A stretch of 9,671 bases of DNA, taken from positions 1 through 9,671 of the forward strand of contig JBFWSL010000153.1 of the NCBI GenBank assembly GCA_050248375.1, written 5' to 3'. The DNA is from JAYZVT01 sp050248375. GTDB taxonomy: Bacteria > Pseudomonadota > Alphaproteobacteria > Rhizobiales > Methyloligellaceae. A model generated the notes under the pieces. That model saw only the letters and a program-made list of their open reading frames with translations, was not told where the DNA came from and made no database searches. Position 1 is the first letter of the stretch; each line of letters starts with the position of its first letter. Below are positions 1-7,170 of the stretch, one piece after another. Made by a program: the position numbers and the translations under genes.

Positions 1-40
1 GCCGGTTGGTCATGATGTAGAGGAATGCGCCACGCTCCAT
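1..40 (-). CDS. GIY-YIG nuclease family protein, N-terminal fragment (runs off left edge)
   Basis: Only the first 13 codons are in the window, read leftwards from ATG at 40-38; they encode MERGAFLYIMTNR. From memory, short GIY-YIG family proteins commonly begin this way (a few residues, then a Y-x-YIM/YIL-(T/A)-(N/S)-R strand leading to a YVGVT/YIGVT motif). The GIY-YIG fold is a small endonuclease domain using a conserved Tyr, Arg and Glu, but those catalytic residues lie outside this window. A good ribosome binding site (GGAG, 6 nt before the ATG) supports this start, although the frame stays open upstream. Its upstream side faces the repeat island at 169-574. Identification rests on very few residues; an unrelated short protein cannot be excluded. 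Confidence 0.55.
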   Translation of the reverse strand, partial: MERGAFLYIMTNR

Positions 41-168
41 CAGTCTCTCCACGGCCAGCCCCTGGGCGACGGCGAGGGATCGCAAATTCCGATGATCATG
101 ACGGTAGGACAATTTCCGAGCCAAGAAGAAACCCGGCAACGCCCTATGGCCTCCGGCTCCGGCTTTCG
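41..168. other. Intergenic leader between the GIY-YIG fragment and the repeat island
   Basis: No convincing gene. It must contain the promoter and leader of the minus-strand gene starting at 40, but I see no clear -35/-10 pair. The minus-strand frame in phase with that gene is open across much of this stretch, so a longer N-terminus is formally possible; the ribosome binding site before position 40 argues against it. Confidence 0.4.
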
Positions 169-170
169 CT

Positions 171-304
171 GGACCCCGGCCTGCGCTGCGGGTTTCGCTT
201 TTTTTGTGCGGGCTACTGGCTGGACCCCGGCCTGAAGCCGGGGTTTCGTACCCTCTTCCGTCTCACAGCCTGGCGAAACCCCGGGCTTGACCCGGGGTCC
301 ATGC
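171..304 (+). repeat. Tandem duplication, copy 1 (134 bp)
   Basis: Matches 336-470 almost exactly. The differences I can see are one substitution in the first arm (CCTGCGCTG versus CCTTCGCTG) and a T run of 7 rather than 8. The unit contains one degenerate single arm followed by one complete inverted pair (222-300). Confidence 0.9.
222..300. repeat. Composite palindrome, copy A (arm-spacer-arm, 79 bp)
   Basis: The left arm 222-248 and right arm 274-300 are inverted copies that differ only near the hairpin loops. The 25-nt spacer 249-273 begins TACCCTCTTCCG and ends GCCTGG. Each arm can form its own 7-bp G/C stem, or the whole element can fold as one long cruciform. Confidence 0.85.
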
Positions 305-335
305 TGCTTGGGGGGCCCGGTTGCGCTTCTTGCTT

Positions 336-470
336 GGACCCCGGCCTTCGCTGCGGGTTTCGCTTTTTTTTGTGCGGGCTACTGGCTGGACCCCGGCCTG
401 AAGCCGGGGTTTCGTACCCTCTTCCGTCTCACAGCCTGGCGAAACCCCGGGCTTGACCCGGGGTCCATGC
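336..470 (+). repeat. Tandem duplication, copy 2 (135 bp)
   Basis: Second copy of the 171-304 unit, about 165 bp downstream, separated by 31 bp of non-duplicated sequence. It is one base longer because of an 8-T run. The near identity implies recent duplication or gene conversion. Confidence 0.9.
388..466. repeat. Composite palindrome, copy B (79 bp)
   Basis: Identical to copy A as far as I can read it, with arms 388-414 and 440-466 and the same spacer. It is part of the tandem duplication. Confidence 0.85.
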
Positions 471-497
471 CGTTTGGGATCCGTTGCGTTCATCCCT

Positions 498-574
498 GGA
501 CCCCGGCTTTCGCCGGGGTTTCGCATCCCTCCTGTGTCCGCGGCCTGGCGAAACCCCGGCGAAAGCCGGGGTCC
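498..574. repeat. Composite palindrome, copy C (77 bp, perfect 26-bp arms)
   Basis: The left arm 498-523 and right arm 549-574 are exact reverse complements over 26 bp. The 25-nt spacer 524-548 (CATCCCTCCTG..., ending CGGCCTGG) is related to but distinct from the spacer of copies A and B. The right arm ends 2 bp before the stop codon of the small minus-strand gene at 577, so the palindrome may also act as that gene's terminator-like 3' structure. Confidence 0.9.
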
Positions 575-576
575 GT

Positions 577-747
577 CTAGAACTGCGCCTCGTCCACGGC
601 GACGGAGCGGTGGCTCTCGGGGGCTGTTCCGGTGAGGGCCGCGTGCGGGGTCGCCGGGCCGAGGTCGGCGGTCAGGGCCCAGATGGCGACCAGGATGGCT
701 CCGGCGAAGGATGCAAGAAACGCGGGCAGAATGATCAACGATCGCAT
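577..747 (-). CDS. Small single-pass membrane protein, 56 aa, unknown function
   Basis: Starting at ATG 747-745, the product has a short basic N-terminus (MRS), one strongly hydrophobic segment at about residues 4-26 ending in IWAL, then a polar tail of about 30 residues ending VDEAQF. This fits a small inner-membrane protein with one helix, or an uncleaved signal anchor. The start is chosen because AGGAG (plus-strand 755-759) sits upstream at usable spacing; a longer frame starting 10 codons earlier lacks a comparable site. It is divergent from the permease operon and stops just before the repeat island. I recognise no family. The ribosome binding site and sensible hydropathy favour a real gene, but it is short and could be spurious. 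Confidence 0.5.
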   Translation of the reverse strand: MRSLIILPAFLASFAGAILVAIWALTADLGPATPHAALTGTAPESHRSVAVDEAQF

Positions 748-754
748 GGGGGTG

Positions 755-759
755 CTCCT
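755..759 (-). promoter_or_regulatory. Ribosome binding site of the 56-aa gene
   Basis: AGGAG on the minus strand, 7 nt before the ATG at 747. It decides the start in favour of the internal methionine over the upstream one at 777. Confidence 0.55.
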
Positions 760-850
760 TTTCTTCTCGTTGTTCACGCCCCTCCCTATTGGCTAACGTT
801 GCGGTATGTGGTGTCGGGGGCGGCTGTTTCAATGGCCGTCACGACACAGT

Positions 851-876
851 GTTTGCAGGGCTAACGCCCTGTAAAC
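851..876. promoter_or_regulatory. Strong 26-bp dyad upstream of the permease operon (operator or attenuator)
   Basis: Arms GTTTGCAGGGC (851-861) and GCCCTGTAAAC (866-876) around a TAAC loop pair over 11 positions with a single G:T wobble. The flanks add imperfect CACA (845-848) and TGTG (881-884) symmetry. It ends 37 bp before the first permease start and lies between two divergent genes. A regulator binding site or RNA hairpin in the permease leader both fit. No T run of terminator quality follows on either strand (plus side: GCTTTGTG). Confidence 0.6.
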
Positions 877-913
877 GCTTTGTGATCCTGCATCTGGCCA
901 ATCGGGGGGCGCA

Positions 914-1897
914 TTGGCGGTCGTGCATTTCCTGATCTCCCGGCTGGGCCAGGCCGTCTTCGTGATGCTGTGCATCGCGCTGGTGGGCTTCCTGGTGCGG
1001 GAAGGGCTAGGCGATCCCGCGCGGGAACTGGTGGGGGAGGCGGCGTCGGAGACGGCGCGGCATGCGTTGCGCGAGCGGCTGGGGCTCAACGATCCCTGGA
1101 TCGTGCAGTATCTGCGTTTCCTGGGGGACGCGGCGCGGGGCGACCTCGGCATGTCCTACACCTTCAAGCGTCCGGCGCTGGAGGTGATCCTCGGCAAGTT
1201 CCCGGCGACCTTCGAACTGGTGCTGTCGGCGGCGCTGGTCGTCGCCGCCATATCGCTGCCGGGCGGCATCTATTGCGCGGTGCGTCCGCGCGGCGGGCTG
1301 GCGCGGCTGCTGATGGGAGTGAGCGTGGCGGGCCTGTCCATGCCGGTATTTCTCACCGGCATCCTGCTGATCGCGCTGTTCTCGGTGGAGCTGGGCTGGC
1401 TGCCGTCCTACGGGCGCGGGGAGACGGTGGCGCTGGGAAGCTGGGACACCGGCTTCCTCACGCCGGACGGGCTGGCGCATCTGCTGCTGCCCGCGCTGAC
1501 GCTCTCCTCGATCATGGTGCCGCTGTTCCTGCGGCTGGTGCGGGCCCAGATGCTGGAGGCGCTGTCGCAGGACTATGTGCGCACGGCGCGCGCCAAGGGC
1601 GCTCCGCCAGTGACGGTGTGGCTGTCCCATGCGCTGCGCAACGCGGCCATTCCGCTGGTCACGCTGGGCGGGCTGCAATTCGGGGCGCTGCTCGCCTACA
1701 CCGTACTGACCGAGACGGTGTTCCAGTGGCCGGGCATGGGGTTCCTGTTCCTGGACGCGGTCGCGCGCACCGACACGCCCCTGATCATCGCCTATATCGT
1801 CTTCACGGGCGCGCTCTTCGTCGCCGTGAACACCCTGGTGGACGTGGCCTACCTGCTGCTCGACCCGAGGGTGACGTTCTCGGAGCCGCGCGCATGA
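914..1897 (+). CDS. ABC transporter permease, dipeptide/oligopeptide type (DppB/OppB family)
   Basis: Integral membrane half of a peptide/nickel-type ABC importer. The 327-aa product has the family layout: an N-terminal helix at about 5-28 followed by GDPAREL, a periplasmic stretch containing RLGLNDPWIVQYLRFL and GDLGMS, helices at roughly 100-120, 132-160 and 185-210, the cytoplasmic EAA loop at about 220-249 (DYVRTARAKG...HALRNAAIP) that contacts the ATPase, and a last helix near 290-315 ending DPRVTF. The TTG at 914 is preceded by a G-rich stretch (904-909); GTG at 923 is an equally plausible start and gives a more typical N-terminus. The stop overlaps the next gene's start (ATGA), so the two permeases are translationally coupled. 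Substrate cannot be inferred: no binding protein or ATPase gene is present in the window. Confidence 0.9.
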   Translation: MAVVHFLISRLGQAVFVMLCIALVGFLVREGLGDPARELVGEAASETARHALRERLGLNDPWIVQYLRFLGDAARGDLGMSYTFKRPALEVILGKFPATFELVLSAALVVAAISLPGGIYCAVRPRGGLARLLMGVSVAGLSMPVFLTGILLIALFSVELGWLPSYGRGETVALGSWDTGFLTPDGLAHLLLPALTLSSIMVPLFLRLVRAQMLEALSQDYVRTARAKGAPPVTVWLSHALRNAAIPLVTLGGLQFGALLAYTVLTETVFQWPGMGFLFLDAVARTDTPLIIAYIVFTGALFVAVNTLVDVAYLLLDPRVTFSEPRA

Positions 1898-2823
1898 CCC
1901 CCGGTTCCGGGTCCGGAGGGGCGTGGCTTCGCCGTCTGCGCGGCGACCGCACCGCCATGGCGTCGCTGGCGGCGATCGTGCTGCTGATGCTGGCGAGCGC
2001 GCTGGCGCCGCTCTACGCGCCGCAGGACCCGTTCGACCTGCAATCGCTGGACATCCTCGACGCGGAAATGCCGCCCGCCTGGCAGGCCGGTGGCGACGCG
2101 CGTTTCCCGCTGGGCACGGACGCGCAGGGACGCGACATGCTCAGCGCCATGCTCTATGGCGCGGGCATCTCGCTGCTCATCGGGCTGCTGGCGGTGGCCA
2201 TCCAGTTGATCGTCGGCGTGGCGGCGGGGCTGCTGGCGGGCTACCGCGGCGGGCGGGTGGACAGCCTCGTCATGCGGCTCGCCGACATCCAGCTTTCGCT
2301 GTCGACGCTGATGCTGGCCATCGTCGCGCTGGCCATCATGCGCTCGGCCTTCGGCGGCGGCCGCTTCGGCGACCTGGCCATCCCCATGCTGGTGCTGGTC
2401 ATCGGGCTCGCCGAGTGGCCGCATTTCGCGCGCGCCGTGCGCGGTTCGGTGCTCGCGGAGAAGCAGAAGGATTACGTGCTCGCCGGCAGGGCGCTGGGGC
2501 TGAGCGGCCCGGCCATACTGCTGCGCCATATCCTCCCCAACATCGCCTCGCCGGTGCTGGTGCTGGCCACGGTGCAGGTGGGCCATGCCATCATGTCGGA
2601 GGCGGCGCTCTCCTTCCTCGGGCTGGGCATGCCGGTGACGCAGCCCTCGCTCGGGGCGCTGATCCGGTCCGGATTCGAACTGCTGCTGTCGGGAAGCTGG
2701 TGGATCACGCTGCTGCCGGGCGCGCTGCTGTTCGTCATCGTGCTGGCGGTGAACCTGCTGGGCGACGCGCTCAGGGACGCGCTCGACCCCCGGATTCAGG
2801 GATTGTCAGGAACCTCGCGCTAA
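1894..2823 (+). CDS. ABC transporter permease, dipeptide/oligopeptide type (DppC/OppC family)
   Basis: Partner permease of the preceding gene, 309 aa, starting in a 4-base ATGA overlap. It shows the DppC pattern: N-terminal helix about 22-42 followed by LYAPQDPF, a periplasmic segment, the family-typical LGTDAQGRDMLSAMLYGA at about 73-90, several further helices, the EAA loop at about 193-222 (DYVLAGRALGLSG...HILPNIASPV), SEAALSFLGLG, and a C-terminus of DPRIQGLSGTSR. The two subunits should form the heterodimeric channel of one importer. The downstream gene is not a transporter ATPase, so the remaining components must be encoded outside the window: upstream of the repeats, or elsewhere. Confidence 0.92.
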   Translation: MTPGSGSGGAWLRRLRGDRTAMASLAAIVLLMLASALAPLYAPQDPFDLQSLDILDAEMPPAWQAGGDARFPLGTDAQGRDMLSAMLYGAGISLLIGLLAVAIQLIVGVAAGLLAGYRGGRVDSLVMRLADIQLSLSTLMLAIVALAIMRSAFGGGRFGDLAIPMLVLVIGLAEWPHFARAVRGSVLAEKQKDYVLAGRALGLSGPAILLRHILPNIASPVLVLATVQVGHAIMSEAALSFLGLGMPVTQPSLGALIRSGFELLLSGSWWITLLPGALLFVIVLAVNLLGDALRDALDPRIQGLSGTSR

Positions 2824-2832
2824 TCGGTGGTG

Positions 2833-2862
2833 TTGTCTGTCGGGGCCCGCTTCCCATATAGA
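2833..2862 (+). promoter_or_regulatory. Candidate sigma-70 promoter for the 98-aa membrane protein
   Basis: TTGTCT at 2833-2838 and TATAGA at 2857-2862 are separated by 18 bp, a usable match to the housekeeping consensus in an otherwise G/C-rich gap. Transcription would begin near 2869, ahead of both possible starts of the next gene. This suggests a new transcription unit after the permeases. Confidence 0.4.
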
Positions 2863-2891
2863 AGGGGCTGCCCGGACGCGGGGACCGGCTC

Positions 2892-3188
2892 ATGGGCCCG
2901 TTTCCGGCCCGATTCCCCCAGAAAGCGGAGCCTGAATTGAGACAGATCGCGCTTTATGCCCTGGCCCTGCTGTGCCTTGTGGCGGCCGCGCTTTCGCTGC
3001 CCCTGCCGCTGCCCGCCGGAACCATCTTCATGGTGGCGGCTGTCGCGCTGCTGCTGCTGGCCAGCCCGGCGCTGAAGGTGCGATTCGACCGCCTGCGCGT
3101 CCGCTATCCCGGTTTCGACCAGAAAATGACCGTGGTGGAGGTCTATTTGCCGGCTTTTCTGCGCCGCGCCTTCGCCCGCACGGAATAA
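2892..3188 (+). CDS. Small two-helix membrane protein, PGPGW-like
   Basis: Up to 98 aa. Two hydrophobic segments (about residues 18-37 and 42-59) are joined by a short proline-rich turn LPLPLPAG, followed by a basic segment (KVRFDRLRVRYPGFDQK) and an amphipathic C-terminal stretch. The arrangement of helix, Pro/Gly turn, helix and basic tail resembles small PGPGW-type putative transmembrane proteins, whose function is unknown; the exact motif is not present, so this is a resemblance only. Two starts compete: ATG 2892, with GGGGA upstream, and TTG 2937 (83 aa), with GGAG ending 7 nt before it, which removes a tail unlike the rest. The A/T-rich hairpin 3182-3198 overlaps its stop codon. Confidence 0.65.
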   Translation: MGPFPARFPQKAEPELRQIALYALALLCLVAAALSLPLPLPAGTIFMVAAVALLLLASPALKVRFDRLRVRYPGFDQKMTVVEVYLPAFLRRAFARTE

Positions 3189-3198
3189 TCCTTATTCC
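3182..3198. promoter_or_regulatory. A/T-rich inverted repeat overlapping the stop of the 98-aa gene
   Basis: GGAATAA (3182-3188) and TTATTCC (3192-3198) are perfect 7-bp inverted arms around TCC, and the left arm includes the TAA stop. It is too A/T-rich and lacks a T run, so an intrinsic terminator is unlikely; operator or mRNA end structure are possible. Confidence 0.35.
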
Positions 3199-3214
3199 CG
3201 CGATTCCCGGGTCA

Positions 3215-3235
3215 TTCGGCCCCATTGACCCCGAA
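3215..3235. promoter_or_regulatory. Dyad overlapping a TTGACC -35 candidate upstream of phosphoribulokinase
   Basis: TTCGG (3215-3219) and CCGAA (3231-3235) are inverted with an 11-bp centre that contains TTGACC (3225-3230), a good -35 hexamer. The -10 17 bp later (TGTGGT) is poor, as expected for an activator-dependent promoter. Calvin-cycle operons are typically controlled by LysR-type regulators such as CbbR that bind interrupted dyads, so this is a plausible but unproven operator. No regulator gene lies in the window. Confidence 0.25.
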
Positions 3236-3303
3236 ACGGTTGTAGTTTGTGGTGGAACGACACCGCCGGACAAGTATTCGCGGCTTGAGGGGAAGCGCAA
3301 TTC

Positions 3304-4233
3304 ATGGCCATCCGCAGCGAGCGTCCGATCATTCTCGGCATCGTCGGGGATTCGGCGTCGGGAAAGACGACGCTGACCGAAGGCGTGGCCAAGATCCTGG
3401 GCGCGGACCGCTGCACGGTCATCGCCATGGACGACTACCACATCTACGACCGCAACGAACGGCTCGAGCGCGGCATGTCGGCGGTCGACCCGCGCAGCAA
3501 CTACCTGGATATCCTCAACCAGCACCTGCATCTGCTCAGGCGGGGCGAGCCGATCCTGAAGCCGGTCTACAACCATGAAGACGGCACCTTCGCGCGCTCC
3601 GACTATGTGCGGCCGCGGGATTTCGTCATCGCGGAAGGCCTGCTCGGCTATTCCAGCCGGGAAATGCGCAACTGCTTCGACGTGAAAATCTACCTGGAGC
3701 CCGACGAGGACTTGCGCATCCGCTGGAAAGTCTACCGGGATACCACCCAGCGCGGCTACACCCGCGACGAGGTGCTGGAATCGCTGGAGCGCCGGCGCAT
3801 GGACAGTCCCGCATTCATTCATCCACAGAGAAAATTCGCCGATATCGTCATCCAGTCGGGCCGGCCGGAGGGCGCCGACCGGTCCGATACGCGGCTGGAT
3901 ATGCGCCATATTCTGCGCTCCACGCTGCCCCATCCCGATTTCGAGGCGGTGGTGCAGGAGGTGGGCGGGGACGGCGTCGCGCTCAGGCTGACGCGAGATG
4001 ACGATGGAAAACCCGTAGACATGCTGGAAATTGCCGGCGCGATATCGGAAGAAAGGGCCGAGCAGATCGAGGAGACGCTGTGGCGCCTCATTCCCGAGGC
4101 CCGGCATCTGCGCGATCAGGTCGGGCGGATCGACGCGGCGGGGGAAAGCCGGGTCAGCCATCCGCTGGCGCTCACGCAACTGATTGTCGCCTATCACATG
4201 ATCAAGGCGGCGATGGGAGAGCTGGCGGTCTAG
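3304..4233 (+). CDS. prk: Phosphoribulokinase, class II-like
   Basis: Predicted to phosphorylate ribulose 5-phosphate to ribulose 1,5-bisphosphate with ATP, in the cytoplasm. The 309-aa product has a Walker A loop GDSASGKTT (residues 15-23), MDDYH (42-46), AVDPRSNYLD, PVYNHEDG, an EGLLGY loop, RWKVYRDTTQRGY, FIHPQRKFADIVIQ and a C-terminal LIVAYHMI helix. These match, in order, the plant/cyanobacterial (class II) enzyme rather than the octameric class I enzyme of most proteobacteria. The two regulatory cysteines of the plant enzyme (one in the P-loop, one two residues before DDYH) are Ala/Ser and Ala here, so thioredoxin control is unlikely. The ATG is preceded by GAGGGGAAG. It heads the pentose-phosphate gene run. 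The main alternative is a related P-loop kinase of the uridine kinase superfamily. Confidence 0.85.
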   Translation: MAIRSERPIILGIVGDSASGKTTLTEGVAKILGADRCTVIAMDDYHIYDRNERLERGMSAVDPRSNYLDILNQHLHLLRRGEPILKPVYNHEDGTFARSDYVRPRDFVIAEGLLGYSSREMRNCFDVKIYLEPDEDLRIRWKVYRDTTQRGYTRDEVLESLERRRMDSPAFIHPQRKFADIVIQSGRPEGADRSDTRLDMRHILRSTLPHPDFEAVVQEVGGDGVALRLTRDDDGKPVDMLEIAGAISEERAEQIEETLWRLIPEARHLRDQVGRIDAAGESRVSHPLALTQLIVAYHMIKAAMGELAV

Positions 4234-4271
4234 GGTCCGCGAATGGCGGGCAGGCACAAGCCGATGCAACT

Positions 4272-4275
4272 GGAG
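4272..4275 (+). promoter_or_regulatory. Ribosome binding site that decides the transketolase start
   Basis: GGAG, 6 nt before ATG 4282. The upstream in-frame ATG 4243 has only a weak AGGG overlapping the previous stop codon. Confidence 0.55.
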
Positions 4276-4281
4276 ACACAA

Positions 4282-6381
<2,100 letters not shown>

Positions 6382-6481
6382 GATTGCCGGTTTTCCTCAA
6401 CCAAACGGCCTGCTTTGCCTTGTCCGCCGGTCCGGTCCGCAGTAGGACAGGGCTGGCTTGAGGCCGCATGAGGAGCCCGCC
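6382..6481 (+). other. 100-bp tkt-rpe spacer
   Basis: The longest gap within the gene run. I see no gene and no clear terminator. TTGTCC followed 17 bp later by TAGGAC is a weak promoter possibility only, so continued transcription from tkt is the simplest reading. Confidence 0.4.
6471..6475 (+). promoter_or_regulatory. Ribosome binding site of rpe
   Basis: AGGAG, 6 nt before ATG 6482. It rules out the in-frame TTG at 6458, whose extra residues (LRPHEEPA) have no counterpart in the epimerase family. Confidence 0.7.
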
Positions 6482-7156
6482 ATGCCGCGCAACGTGCTGA
6501 TCGCCCCGTCCATCCTGTCCGCCGATTTCGCCCGCCTGGGCGAGGAAGTCCGCGCCATCGACGAGGCGGGATGCGACTGGGTGCATGTGGACGTGATGGA
6601 CGGGCATTTCGTGCCCAACCTGACCATCGGCCCCTGCGTGGTGCAGGCCATCCGCCCGCACACCAAGAAGCCGCTCGACGTGCACCTGATGATCGACCCC
6701 GCCGCGCCCTATCTGGAGGCGTTCGCCAAGGCGGGCGCCGACGTCATCACCGTGCACGCGGAGGCCGACAGGCATCTCGACCGCTCGCTGCAGGTCATCC
6801 GGGGGCTGGGCAAGAAGGCGGGCGTCTCGCTCAATCCCTCCACGCCCGAAAGCGTCATCGAATATGTGCTCGACAAGGTCGATCTCATCCTGGTCATGAC
6901 CGTCAATCCCGGCTTCGGCGGCCAGTCCTTCCTGCCGTCGCAACTGGAGAAGATCGCGCGCATCCGCAAGATGATCGGCTCGCGGGCCATCGACCTGGAG
7001 GTGGACGGCGGCGTCAATCCGCGGACCGCCCGCGAGGTGGCCGCCGCCGGAGCCAACGTGCTGGTCGCCGGCTCGGCCGTGTTCGGCGACGGGCGCTATG
7101 GCGAGAACATCGCCGCCATCCGCGCGGGCGCCGACGCGGCGCGGGCGGCGGCCTGA
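6482..7156 (+). CDS. rpe: Ribulose-phosphate 3-epimerase
   Basis: Interconverts D-ribulose 5-phosphate and D-xylulose 5-phosphate; a cytoplasmic metal-dependent TIM barrel. The 224-aa length is normal. Visible motifs are IAPSILSADF (Ser 10), the WVHVDVMDGHFVPN signature with metal/acid-base residues His 35 and Asp 37, VHLMI (His 68), VMTVNPGFGGQ for phosphate binding, and LEVDGGVN with the second catalytic Asp at 175, then AGSAVFG. The start is fixed by the ribosome binding site at 6471-6475. The product links transketolase output (xylulose 5-P) to phosphoribulokinase substrate (ribulose 5-P), so the three preceding functions form one short path. The phosphatase gene follows 14 bp downstream, a pairing also known for rpe and gph in other proteobacteria. 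Confidence 0.97.
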   Translation: MPRNVLIAPSILSADFARLGEEVRAIDEAGCDWVHVDVMDGHFVPNLTIGPCVVQAIRPHTKKPLDVHLMIDPAAPYLEAFAKAGADVITVHAEADRHLDRSLQVIRGLGKKAGVSLNPSTPESVIEYVLDKVDLILVMTVNPGFGGQSFLPSQLEKIARIRKMIGSRAIDLEVDGGVNPRTAREVAAAGANVLVAGSAVFGDGRYGENIAAIRAGADAARAAA

Positions 7157-7170
7157 TCGCGGCGCAAGCC

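Larger units (their letters stand above)
169..574. repeat. Island of composite palindromic repeats (REPIN-like)
   Basis: Seven to eight closely spaced arms built on GGACCCCGG...CCGGGGTTTCG. Each arm is itself a hairpin (CCCCGGC, loop of about 5, GCCGGGG). Six arms form three head-to-head pairs (222-300, 388-466, 498-574) around a ~25-nt spacer with a conserved core (CCCTC..., ending GCCTGG). Degenerate single arms lie at 171-197 and 336-362, with weakly related sequence around 130-170. Apparent open frames here only read the repeat (DPG/NPG-rich peptides), and I do not call them genes. The organisation resembles REPINs/BIMEs, pairs of inverted REP hairpins thought to be moved by a transposase acting in trans. 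No mobilising gene is complete in this window. Confidence 0.85.

Noticed and set aside
169..574. CRISPR array
   Set aside because: The repeats are irregularly spaced inverted hairpin pairs with conserved, not unique, spacers.
25..580. Open frames through the left island, giving DPGL/NPG-rich peptides on both strands
   Set aside because: They only translate the palindromic arms, change frame freely between copies and have no ribosome binding site; a repeat-derived artefact.
851..885. Rho-independent terminator at the 851-876 hairpin
   Set aside because: The stem is strong, but what follows is GCTTTGTG with no real T run, and no upstream plus-strand gene needs termination.
970..1893. Upstream extension of the DppC frame across the DppB gene
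   Set aside because: It is an alternative frame of DppB with Gly/Ala/Arg-rich translation; the real start is the ATG at 1894 in the overlap.
6382..6481. Promoter in the tkt-rpe gap
   Set aside because: The best hexamers (TTGTCC and TAGGAC) match the consensus poorly; continued transcription from tkt explains the layout.
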